Assembly (NCBI GenBank): GCA_015680685.1
Contig: MNCI01004879.1
Location: 207,443 to 271,442, forward strand
From: Gnetum montanum
Lineage: Eukaryota > Streptophyta > Gnetopsida > Gnetales > Gnetaceae
Reading direction: 5' to 3'
DNA length: 64,000 nt
The notes beneath the pieces were generated by a model. It did not search any database. It saw nothing but the letters and a program-made list of their open reading frames with translations, and was not told the DNA's origin. A program made the position numbers and the translations under genes. Below are positions 24,417 through 35,454 of this stretch, piece after piece (positions within the stretch are counted from its first letter, which is position 1; every line of letters begins with the position of its first letter).

Positions 24417-25487
24417 TAAGCACAATATGTTATTAGTGTAATAAATATTTAGATATACACTTAGTATAAGAAAATAAATAATGAAGCAAAGGTCTAAGCT
24501 TCTAAACACTAAGGTATTATAGGTTAGGCAGTTAAGCAATAATTTATATTTCAATTTAGACATTTCATTTTGATTAAGGTAATTATATTTATTATTTCAT
24601 TATTTCAATTTATTTTCACTATATTATAATTTCATTACTTTGTGACGACTCCTCCCAATGTTACAAGTTTTGTATAGTAGTAATGAATTAGTGGAAGTTC
24701 AATGCACGCACTTTTATGTATTTATCTTTTATCATTTTATCATATTTGTTTTTCTTTATGTTTGTTTTCACTATATTGTAATGTCTTTTTATCTTAGATG
24801 CCTTTCTTAGCATCCCACTCTTAGACATAATGATACATAATAAAAAGAAATTAGTGAAAATTCCAATACATAGACTTTATCCTTGAGGAATCATGACACA
24901 TGAAAACTCAATGCAATGTAGTTAGTAGTTAGAAATGCGGTGAGCAGTCTTTATTCATTAATTTTATCAATTTGTTTTGTTGTGTGCATTCACCAAGTGG
25001 TAAATCTACCAATTATAAGGTGTTCGTTCCAACGTAACACAGGTCAGCAACAACGGTAACACAGCTTACATAACGATACCATGAGACTTCTTTTTTATCT
25101 TTTTAATCTAGATGTTTTTTAGAATTTTAATTTTCATTGTTTACTAAAATGCTTTTACATATATGTGTTTAATAGTTCTTGCCGGAAGAATTAAAAACAG
25201 GTTTTACGCTGTACCTCTTTTTCATGCTTCTAGGATACGCAAACAAGTTCCATTAATCTCTAACGTTAGTCGATGAACAGATGTCTCGAATTGTTAAGAA
25301 CCTACATTTCCCAAGCTTTTTGCAAACCTACCATACCACTCTCGCCGTGAACTTTCCAATGCCTTGGGAGGGGAGCATTATGAGTTGACTTTCAACGAAT
25401 TATGAACCAGGAAACTAACCTTTTTTTCAGAGTTACTTTATTTTTCATTACAACGAATTAAAGACTTTATTGTTTTTCTTTGGATAG
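24417..25487. other. AT-rich stretch upstream of the nuclease exons
   Basis: This begins at the end of element B. I found no coding motif or nuclease exon here despite looking for the expected middle exons (a region with HPLHVG or HHVWD). It may be intron of the nuclease pseudogene or plain intergenic DNA. Two short direct echoes of 'tttattttcactatattataat' occur near 24600 and 24765. Confidence 0.4.
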
Positions 25488-26561
25488 GATTCCTGGTCCG
25501 ACGAGGTTTGAAGGTGGGAAGCATGCAGTGATTTTGTGTGTCCCAATTCGTAAGTGCTGTATATAGTTTGCATTTCAGATATGTTCTTTCTATGGTGAAA
25601 TTCAATATTGTTCCATTCGCAAATGACGTCAATGCAGTTTTCTACTCTACCGTAAAATAATTGAAAAATGCTGGAAACTAAAAACTAGATTCTTTATTCA
25701 AGTTTGCGGCATCCTAAGTTGCTTAGTTCACCTTTATTAAAAGCTAAAACCTTTTGTGCATCATCTTTAATTGTTTTTCATATTCATCACTTTCTTAGAA
25801 TACTAACCTTTTTTGAAAGGCTCATTGTATCATGGCTCACGTCGAACTATAACAACCTTTTTTCAAAAGGTTCATAATATCATATGATTTGTCAATTTTA
25901 ACCTCTTTGCATTGTGCAGTTTTATCTCCTCTTCTTGCAAGCATCCAAGGATTAGCATTTCTGCATGGTTGTGATTTTTTTATTCCCGTTGCTTTTTTAT
26001 GGCCCAACTTGAATCGATTTCAACTGGCCTTTGAAGAATTGAATCTAAGACTTGCATTTTCTAGATTAGTTGCTTCTCGTACCAATATAATGACTTCAAA
26101 CCCGGAAGAACAGAGCTCAAAAGCATATTCTATCTTTCCAAATAAACAAATGCTATAAAACAGTAACATTGCTCCCCTGCAAATCAAATCTCAATCTCTC
26201 TTACAAGTCCATATAAATTGTACAAATAAAATGCTGTAAGCATGAACGATAGCGTGAGCATATTAAACACCTGCGAATTTCTGTTGTTAGGTACGCAAAG
26301 GAAAGCATTGCTTTAGCTTGCAAGTGGGCATACGCAGATGTTGAGGAGGGCAGTTACTTATCAGGTACGTGCTTCTTGTTTTTCGATTTTAAGGTTATTG
26401 ATGTTTGAAGGCGGATTTCTAAATCTTATTATACTGTTGTCGTCCCTTCACTTGCAGATGATTATTTCTTTTCCGGATTGTCCGTTGTTGAGAAGCAACT
26501 TGCAAAAGGCGGTGTCCGGCTGGCTGCAACACTTAATCGCATATTCGGCCAAGACAATTAA
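25488..26561 (+). pseudogene. S1/P1-type nuclease, C-terminal three exons, with nonsense codon
   Basis: This is the end of a plant S1/P1 (bifunctional, ENDO/BFN-like) nuclease, a secreted zinc-dependent enzyme that degrades single-stranded DNA and RNA. Exon 25488-25549 is flanked by 'atag' and 'gtaagt' and reads DSWSDEV, a TGA at 25509-25511, then RWEACSDFVCPN. Exon 26291-26364 continues in phase (a split TCG codon) as SYAKESIALACKWAYADVEE. Exon 26458-26561 follows an intron of 93 bp and reads DYFFSGLSVVEKQLAKGGVR, then LAATLNRIFGQDN and a stop. Order, phases and GT..AG sites are all correct for the family. The upstream catalytic exons are not visible. The TGA sits where CGA (Arg) would fit. 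It is either a pseudogene or a 3' remnant. Identification is strong. Confidence 0.85.
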
Positions 26562-26906
26562 CGTATAAAAGAGCCTGAGTCTAAATAGATTGCATTGAAT
26601 GAAAAATCCATTCCTCAGTCGAGTTTTATGTGGCAAACATCGGTGCTCTTCTATTTTATGGGGCCTTGATCCATATCAAAATTAGTTGGTCTGGTACTCA
26701 TTTCTCCTATCGCTCTCTATCGATTGCAGCCCTCGGCGTGATTACGTTCAGAGATCTGCAAAACATCAATATCCATTGAACTTTTTGTGACATAATTACA
26801 CAGCCCTCTGCATGATTACGTTGATTACGTTGAGAGATCTGCAATACATCAATATCCATTGAACTTTTTGTGACATAATTACAAGCAGGGATGCCAATTT
26901 GCAATA
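26562..26906. repeat. 3' flank of the nuclease remnant with an 83-bp-spaced direct repeat
   Basis: The blocks at 26740-26802 and 26823-26884 are near-identical ('gattacgtt.agagatctgca' followed by 'acatcaatatccattgaac' and 'tttttgtgacataattaca'). They are linked by a repeated 'cagccctc.gc.tgattacg'. Element G inserted 22 bp after the second copy. Confidence 0.75.
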
Positions 26907-27906
26907 TGTTGATACATAAATTTTGGTCATGCCAACAGGGGCAAAGAAAACTCATTTTAGAAGACTATTGCCTAAGGTGTATTCCGTATTCCGTATAGGT
27001 ACAGAAACTGGAGAATAGTCTCAGGTGGAGAGGGCTACATGGCCATTTGCAAATAATAAATTAGAAAGAAATCTGGAATTTAAATTAAATAATTATCTTC
27101 AATATAATATAATAGATAATTAAAAGTTGTTCCGTAATTGTCGATGGTATCCACTACAGTCCACACCAGTAAAGAAAGAGACTACCCACTGTAGTCCGCA
27201 CAGGGCAGCAACTGCAATTCTTAAAGTCTGCTACCATCTACACGTCTACACCATCAAGACAAGATGGTGCCGTCACCAAAAAGATCCACAAGGATCTGAT
27301 TTTGAGCTATTGACTCTTGCCTTGGACACTCCTTGAAAATCAACTAGAAGCCTGTAAAGAAAAGAAAAGAAAAGAGGAAACTACTACTTAGTGGAGAGGA
27401 AGGTGCCCCTTGAGATTGATAACCAGAGCTTGTTTGGGATCCCTTCACTTCCTTCATCCTTCCTTGAAGATCAACTAGACTTCATTTTATAGCTGCTGCG
27501 ACCATCCATAATTATGTCTACGTTTTATGTAACGACTACAAAAACCACCACCACTTCTTGTGTAATAATGCCCACATTCTCCAATTAAGTGCCAACTTAT
27601 GTTCATAACCATCGTAACTTCTAAAACATTTGCCACTAATGTCCGTTAATGCTATTAATGATCGTAATTGTCGTAACTTCCAAAACGTTTGTCACTAATG
27701 TTCGTAACCACTGCCATTAATGATCGTAATTGTTGTAACTTCCAAAACGTTTGCCAGTAATGTCTGTAACCACCGCCATTAATGATCACCACCTAACAAT
27801 TTAAATTCCCACTACTTGCATGATTTTTATTGTGGTTATTAAGAGAGAGAAATAGAAACGTTGATAATCATGGCCCCATGCAAGCATGGGAGTGTTGACA
27901 TCAACA
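26907..27906 (-). repeat. 3' LTR of element G
   Basis: 1000 bp. It shares ordered blocks with the split 5' LTR: 'ataaattttggtca', 'attgcctaaggt', 'gcaaataataa.ttagaaagaa', 'aagaaaagaaaagaaaagagg' and 'catggccccatgcaagcatg'. The (GA)n tract of the 5' copy (about 32940-32964) is missing here. Confidence 0.88.
27600..27790. repeat. About 62-bp tandem units in U3 of G
   Basis: Degenerate units of the form 'gtaacttccaaaacgtttg' + 'ccactaatgt.cgtaacca' + '.cgccattaatgatcgtaatt' recur about three times here and again in the 5' LTR at about 38690-38860. They lie near the U3 end of the LTR, where promoter-enhancer repeats often sit in retrotransposons. Confidence 0.65.
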
Positions 27907-29147
27907 CTTAGCCCCCAAACTTTTAATTATATGCAAGTGCAAAGAACAAGACCACAGAAATTTTTAAAGGAGATGCAATAGGTAGAGAATCATGAATATC
28001 ACAAAACAAGCAATGGAAACTTCAAAGTAAAGTATATTAACCTAAACATGATTAAAATAACTAAATAATCAAAAAAGAACTAAACTTGGGTCATCCAAAC
28101 CACACCATCTTATTTAATCAAACTCTAAATATATAATTTTATTATCTTAACTACATATATCTATATATAATTAAAATATAATTATGATTTCTTTCCCAGT
28201 CTTCTTACAAAATAAAAGCCAACAATATGTGGACTACTTTGAGCACAAGACCCATACTAAACTTAATGAGGAGGACATGCTCATATTAGATTGTGGCTAG
28301 TCACAATTTTCAGATTTTTCTTTGGAACTTCTTTTTTCTAGAAAATAGGTTCAAAAGGGAAAATGGAGGTTAGGGTGAGTATAGCTGTCGAACCCCATCA
28401 CACTTAAGAACTTATTACACTACCAATGAACATGGTCTTCATTCCGTTTTTTTTCTTTTTGAGCAAACTTTGCCAATGGTGTACTTTATTCTTAAGGTAG
28501 GAATTCCAACACGAGTCTAGCCTATTAGCTGCACTGTCAATGAACATGATCCTCATTCTTTTTTTTTTCTGAGAAAACTTTGCCCATGGTGCAGTTCAAC
28601 CCTAATGTATGTGCCTTTAATTGCGATTTGATAACATCATAGCAGGTCTCCTAGGTAGCTAAAGGTTTTCAAGTGGAGATGAACACTCTTCACCCCATTG
28701 TTCACAGGGTAACTATGGATCATCACACTTGAGAACTAGGGCTTATGAGAGGGAAAATGGGGTTTTCCAAAGTCACCTAGTGATTATGGTTAACCATTCT
28801 CCAACATCACCTATCCTACACTCACATGATCATGATGATTACGTGATAAGTTAGCACAAATCTCATACTTCATAATCCAACATAAGTATAGAAACTAAAT
28901 CCTTGAAAAAGACTGGGAAGAATTAAAGCATTATTGAAATATATAGAATAAAAGAGATTTTATGTAATGGTAATAGAAAATATTATATAAAGAATTATAC
29001 TCACATTATTTTCGAATAGTGTTTTGATGACCCAATGCCTAGTAACTCAAAAGATCATAATGATTACTAAAATCATATGCAAAGAAAAATCAAAACAATA
29101 TGCCAAGAAAAAAATGATGGAAATGCAAAGAAAATATGCAAATGCAA
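27907..29147 (-). other. 3' noncoding region of element G
   Basis: After the polypurine tract (27907-27925) there is no open frame of note. Two similar blocks containing 'ctcattc.tttttttt.tgag.aaactttgcc.atggtg' occur at about 28437-28475 and 28550-28590, a local duplication about 110 bp apart. Confidence 0.5.
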
Positions 29148-29495
29148 CTATATGCAAATGAAATGCATGGTGAAGGGGAAGAAAAAATGGAAATAAAGAT
29201 CTACCAAGTGTCCACGTGGGGCACCTAAGTAGAAATGCTTTAAAGGAAATGCATTAAAATTTCTAGGTAACCTATGTCCTTGCACATTAGCAACCTTATA
29301 TACATTGGGGCCAATGACATCTTTAATTTGGAATGGGCCTACCCACATAAGAGAGAACTTACCTTGAAAATTTTTTTGATCAAATGTTCTACCTTTTCCT
29401 GAGACTAGGTCTCCTATCTTAAAGACTTCACCAATGTACTTTGTGTCAAGATGTTTTTTTAACAATTTGTCGATGCTTAAGATTATGAAAATCAA
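29148..29495 (-). pseudogene. Integrase C-terminal domain only, element G
   Basis: The frame gives FKIGDLVSGKGRTF, KFSLMWVGPFQIKDVIGPNV and YKVANVQGHRLPRNFNAFPL then KHFYL. This is the SH3-like C-terminal DNA-binding domain of plant gypsy integrases (pattern GDLV...W.GPf.I...vYkv...G..lp...N...LK.fY). It is open for 115 codons, without the zinc finger or the D,D,E core that should precede it. It overlaps the end of the preceding frame at 29446-29495. The domain survives although the enzyme core is gone. Confidence 0.85.
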
Positions 29496-30351
29496 GACCT
29501 AATCTTAACTTGCTTGTATCAAGTCTTTCTTTGAGATAAATTTCAATGATAGGTTTAGGTCTTGGTGGAACATTAGATATGACCTTTTTAGGATAATGTT
29601 CCATGGATGTGCTATTAAAATTTAGCACACCTTCAAATGTTTTAAAAGGTGGGGTTTTACTTACATCTTTATCTTCTCGTAAAGGTGGTGGATCACTTAG
29701 AAAAAATCCATTGTGTTGTTGATAAGGCAAGGTGTCTCCATAGCTTTCTTCACCTTCTCTAAAAATTTGATAGGATTGGATGGGATCTGTATGAGAGATA
29801 GGATTTTTTGTAGTTCCACTCACATAGTCATTTTCAACATGTTCATTGTGCTCAACCTCAATAACTCCAACATAAAGATTAGTGTTTTGATCTTCCAAAG
29901 ATTGATTTTGTTGATCCAAGGCTGTAACTACTTGTTTATAGAATGGTTCTTAAGGTATAGTCATGTATTTAGATTTTCCTTTGATAGGGATTAATAGCTC
30001 TAAGAAATCTGACCTAAAGAAGCCCCCAAACTTGGCTCCAAAAGTCCTATATAGGAGCACACCATAGGTAGGTGACATGTTAACTGGTAGGATATCTGTG
30101 TAACATGTGAACATAGAGTATTGTTTAAGTTGCACTTTCACTTCTCTTAATGAGCCTACTATAGGTACGTTGGACCCATCAAGTTGAATCACATTTTTCA
30201 TTTGTGGTATCATTTGTGCTCCTAAAGTCTTACATACCTCAAGTGGTATGACACTAACAATTGCTCCAGAATCCATCAAACAACTATGAACATTCTTTCC
30301 TAAAATAATTAGAGCTGTTAGAAAAGGAGGTTGCTCTTTCTTGCTCATCAT
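29446..30351 (-). pseudogene. Aspartic protease and acidic linker of element G
   Basis: The protease half (30351-29950) reads FLTALIILGKNVHSCLMDSG followed by AIVSVIPLEVCKTLG, so the D-S-G active-site triplet is intact. A later YGVLLYRTFGAKFGGFFRSD matches the second family signature (YgvLLGR..). One stop near 29950 separates it from a 157-codon frame in the same register (29919-29446). That frame is acidic and Pro-rich, with no recognised domain, and ends just before the integrase C-terminal domain. The pair looks like a fused gag-protease-linker-integrase tail with the enzymatic middle removed. Confidence 0.75.
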
Positions 30352-30622
30352 GGAATTGTTTACATTTTGTACTGATAATGTGTTAGGACTTTTTGTGAAG
30401 TGAACTTACCTTTTCAAGGGTTGGGGATTTTCCTTTATTGGTTTTTGGTTTATGAACTATTTCTTAAACTACCTCTTTCATTTTGTTAAATTGTAAAAGG
30501 TCATACATTGAGATGTTAGCTTTGGAGTTTTTTGAATCCTCAACTAGATCATAAGTCTTAGGTACGCTTTTGACTTCTTGATGAGGTGGAGTTCTTCTAA
30601 GAAGAGGAGGGGAGTTTGCTTG

Positions 30623-31936
30623 TTATGGGGCCTTTACTTGTGATGATCCAATTTGGTTATTTACATTATTATGAACTCTCCTATTTGGAGGAGTGTAATG
30701 GTCATTCCTAGTTTGTTGTTGTGTGTTGTTCATGATGTCACTAAGTTTACAATAGCAAGTCTTTTGTGGGTTGGGGTTGCTTACCATAACTATCTCCAAT
30801 GAGGAAACCTCTTCATTTTCTGTTTGATGAGGTACGTTAAGGACCATAATAGGAGGTTTCTCATTTTGTTGACCTTGGGTGTTGTCGTCATATAATGCTA
30901 AAAATTGAGGACAAGTCTTCTTAGAATGTTGCCTAGTGTTACGGAGGTGACAATAATTATCATCGATTGATGAATTAGGCTTTTCTGGTTGTATAGGATC
31001 CTTGTTGTTGTTTCGCTTTAGTTCAACTACTTCGTTGGAAATTTTTTTAAGTGAAGTTAATATCTGGGTCATTTGATCTTGAGTTTGAGTTGAGGGTTTA
31101 GTAGGATTAGGTACCTCATTTGGGTTTATGGGGGACTGAATTAAGGACTTTGATTGATCCTCATTCAAACTAGTGTTAGATGGTAAGAATGGAGAAAATA
31201 TGGGATCTTGAAAATAGCCATTTGTAGGTTGAGTAATTTGAAGGGGAATGGGAGTTTGGAACATAGTGTTGGTCATTGGAAAAGTTGGTAGAGGTAGAGG
31301 ATTATGTTGCATAGGATTGCTAATGCTCATCATTCCAAATTGGGTTTGAATGTTGTTCATAAGTGTAATTTGCTCTATCTCCACGGCTTTAGCCATTGCT
31401 CCTTGTATTTTTGTTATGTTAGGATCCAATTTGATGGCATAGGCAAAGAATGGGTCAATGGTAGAGAAGTAAAAGTTGAGGATGCCATCAGGTTGTGGAC
31501 ACATCCCACTTGGCACATAGGGTAATTGGTGAAGAAATCTCAGGTTGTAATCCCTGACATTTTCCTCAGGTAGCTTTCTTAACTTGGTGAAATTGCTAGA
31601 TGCTATGGCAAGGCTTGTGAATTTGTTAAACTAAGTCAAAAACTTATTTTTGAACTCTTACCATGAGTTAACGGAGGCATTAGGGAGCATAAAAAACCAT
31701 TGGGTTGCTTTGGTTTTGAAAGTTGTCACAAATACACTACATGCTACATCATTTTGGACAATGTTGTAGATGCTTAATAAAATTTCAAATCATTGTATAT
31801 GTTGGCAGGCATCACTAAAAGGGTTTGTGGGGTTGTAGAACAAATTTATGGTCTAGAGTGACTTTGGGATATCGTGGTAGTTAGTAAAGTTAAAGAGGTT
31901 ACTAACCAAGGAAGCTGGGGATTTATTGGCTGCCAT
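30623..31936 (-). pseudogene. Gag of element G with four stops
   Basis: The start is MAANKSPASLVSNLFNFTNY at 31936, and the frame keeps register for 438 codons with four internal stops (TAG, TGA, TAA, TAG), all upstream of 31516. The capsid domain has VFVTTFKTKATQWFFMLPNA, LRKLPEENVRDYNLRFLHQL and YVPSGMCPQPDGI. The C-terminal half is Gln/Asn/Pro-rich and ends in a degenerate zinc knuckle, YCHLRNTRQHSKKTCPQFLA, where the second Cys has been lost. It is of a different subtype from the gag of A/B/J/K. An intergenic decayed stretch (30352-30622) links it to protease. Confidence 0.85.
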
Positions 31937-34900
31937 CCTAGTCTGGGCTCTCCTAGGAATAAAACTTGAAAAATGTGAGGCTCGTTGTTTCCTTAATGTG
32001 AAGAGACAAGTGATTGGTTAGTTAGAAGAAGAGGAGAGTTCACTCATAAAACAAAACTATAAAATATAAAAACTATAAAATTGTGTAAAAGAAAAAAAAT
32101 ATTGAAATAATATTTTTTTTGATAAAGAAAAATACTAAAATATGCTACTTTTTTTTTGAAAAGAAAAATAAATGTATAAAATTGCAATACTTATAAAATT
32201 AAAAGGGAAAATAGTAAAATGCAAGATTTTAGGAAAATAAACTTAAAATTACATAATCAAATAAAACCACCTTACCTAACTCAGGAATAAAGTAAGGATT
32301 GCCAAAACACAAATTTGAAAATGGGATTGGGAAACAAGGGTTTAAAACAAACAACAAGGAAAAAGATTAAAGAAAAATGGGTGATGAAACCCAAAAGTTT
32401 TCAAGAAACGAATTTTTGAAAATAGAAAATAAAGGGCTTGAAATTTCTTTAAAAAGGTTTTTCAGGGCAATAGCTGAAAATAGAAATTTTAAATAAAACA
32501 AGTTTGAAACAAGGAAAATGAAATTTTTAGGAAATAAAAACAGAATAGAGACTAGAAAAGGGTAGAAAATAGATATTTTAGAAAATGAGATAACAATGAT
32601 AAAAAAAAGGTGGGAGAAAGGCCCTCCTTCTAGTACCAAAAAGGTGTTGATGCATAAATTTTGGTCACGTCAACACCAGAAAAGAAAACTCGTTTTAGGA
32701 GATTATTGCCTAAGGTATCTCTTGTATGGGTATGAAAACCCAAGAATAGTCTCAGCTAGAGAGGGATGTGTGACCTTTTGCAAATAATAAGCTAGAAAGA
32801 AATATGGAATTTAAATTAAATAATTGTGTTCAATACAGTAGATAATTAAAAGAACTGAATTTTCCTTGGTCCCGTTGATGCTGCTGGTCCGTGACTATCA
32901 ATGGTATCCACTGCTATGCAGGAAGACCATGATTTCCATGAGAGAGGGAGAGAGAGAGAGAAAGAGGCTACCCATTGTAGTCTAGTCTGCACAAGGCAGC
33001 AACTATAATTCTTAAAGCTTGCTACCATTTACCACCTTTTGTGCACCACCGTAAAGAGGAAGATCGTCCACCCACATCTGCACCATCGAGACAAGATCCT
33101 GCCATTGCCAATAAGACTCGCAAGGATCCAATTTTGAGCCATTGGGTCTTGCCTTGGACACTCCTCGAAGATCAACTAGAAGCCTGTAAAGAAAAGAAAA
33201 GAAAAGAGGAAACTATTGCTTAGTGGCTATGCGTCAGAGATTCGTGATTCCCAAGAAAATTTCACGAACCGTTCGTGGTGGATTCAGGCATGCGTACAGA
33301 AGCGTGTAAAATCTGCATTGGGTACATCAATTATAATTTTTCGTGCAACGATGTCTCGATTTTCAACTTTCAACCAGAACATTCATTATCCATTAAAATC
33401 TTACCTATTTTTACTTGCAAATCGCATCCAATCTTACTTGTTTTTACTTGAAAATTGCGTCTGCGTCCAACACCTTTTATTGACAGACACTCCTACTCCA
33501 CCATTGATAGGGAATTGGATGCTTTCGTAAACTCTCCAAATGCCTTATTTCTCTCTTCTAGCTCTGAAATTCTTTCTTTCATCTTTAGTTTTTCATCTAC
33601 AGGTAGTGACGAAGGAGGAGATGAGCATTTCTCCTGATGAAGGGGGTCTTGTGTGCCCAGTCTGATTTGGGTGAAGACGTTGTTGTCAGGTAGATTGCTT
33701 TGAATATCATAGTTTCTATTACTACTAGGCTCCAGGAAGGAGGCTTGTCTTATCAAATTCAGAATTACATGTTGATGTGGTAGATGAAGTCTTTGCTTTT
33801 CTTGTTAGAGAATGAGTTGTTAGCCGTATCGAATGCGCTGCATATCTATCATTCTATAGTAATGTAGGCTCTCCCGTTGTTGGTGGTTTAGTTGTAGTAA
33901 GGACGATAGGATTAAGATTAAGAGACTGATTCAGTGAAGTAGGATTCGGTTAGCTTCAATTTCTTCAGTCTCACAAGCCAATTGTATCCTTCACGCCACC
34001 GACAACCCAAGCTTGGGCCGCCCCTTCAAGCCTCTGAAGTCATTTTCTTCCCTTTTTGATTTTCTATGAAAAATATCCAAAAAGAAAGGTCCATATTGAT
34101 TCTTTCCATATCGATGGACAACTATGGCATATATAGTGTATTAGCTATCATTTGATTTTCATCACTTCCAGTCTAGCAATGTTTCTGGTCCTTTTTTTAT
34201 GTACATAAAAAAATCATCTCACTTACTAGTTGTTTGGTTCAATCCTTTTTTCTTTGAGGTTGTTTTAAGGTTTTGTCAAGTTTTTCATGTTTAATTACAA
34301 TTTGTTTAAGGAGATAAAATATTTGAAGGTTCTCTTGAATTATTATTTTTTAATCGTTTGATTCTTATTATTTTTCGAAACTTTTCCTTTTTGTTTCATA
34401 CTTTGGTTCAATACGGCAAGATTAATGGTCTAATCGAATATCATAAATTTTCTATCCCTATCTTTACTTGAAATTGCAGAGTTTAATGCTAGGGCAAATA
34501 CTTGAAGGAAACAGACTGGAGATTTTAGTAGAAAGAGAACAGATTCTCTTGGTTAAATATTTATTATATTTTTCATCATTTAACAATTTCAGAACATCTT
34601 TTTGTTCAGTATGCAACACTTACCTCATCAAGACCAATCTTTAATGTTTTAGATAATTGGGTTTTTATTTTTGAAGTGTGCTTAAGTTCTTAGTGCATTG
34701 ATGTCTTGTCGCTCTTTGAAGGTGCACTAGAAAAAAATTATTGAAGTGGTTTTGCATTATTGTTAAGCTTCCAGAAAACATTTCACTTTAATCAGTTAAT
34801 GCATACAACATTCTATTTGGTCTCTAGTTTAATTTTAGTAATGACACTTTTTTTTTGAGTTGGTTGGTTTGTTTCTTACTTTCTTTGAATCAAAGTAGAA

Positions 34901-35454
34901 AAAATTGATAAACAAAATCGAAATTATGCAAACCAAACCCTACTTGCAGTCGTCGGTCAAATCCTTTTGCATGCATTAAAGCTACTTTCATTGTTCTTCA
35001 ACTTGGGCTTTATTCCTTCATCCAAAAAAGCAATTCCTTCATGATGCCATATTTCATATTTTATGAAATCCTGCCCTTGTTTTAACAATTATTAAGTACA
35101 TTTGTTTATGATTTTCAGTTTTTTTTCTATTCCTTATTGAAATTTTATCTTGTTATTTTTAAATTCATCACTATTTTGTATTTTTAACTTTTTTCCCTGA
35201 CTCTATTATTATTTTGCATTTCCAGATTTATTGCATTGAATAACATTTTAGTGTTAAAGCTTTTAAGATATTTTTCTAAAAGCTCTTTGCTAGTAGAGAA
35301 AGAAAACATAAATACCCTTAGTCACAGTAATTTGGGCAATTGGTAAGTATATCTATTTGTAATTTTTTTTTTAAATTCATTTTAACTTTTGTGAAGAGTA
35401 GTACTCATATCTCATTTTTTAATTTTTTCCATTAATATTTACAGAGTCATAAAG

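Noticed and set aside
25889-26158. 89-codon plus-strand frame
   Set aside because: It lies in the intron between two in-phase nuclease exons and has no family motif.
32367-32639. 90-codon minus-strand Phe/Leu-rich frame
   Set aside because: It lies in the A-rich 5' leader between the G primer site and gag. Its composition alone explains the open frame.
33216-33756. Overlapping frames at the left end of the hAT (104, 60 and 87 codons)
   Set aside because: They cross the transposon boundary or lie in its subterminal region and match no transposase segment.
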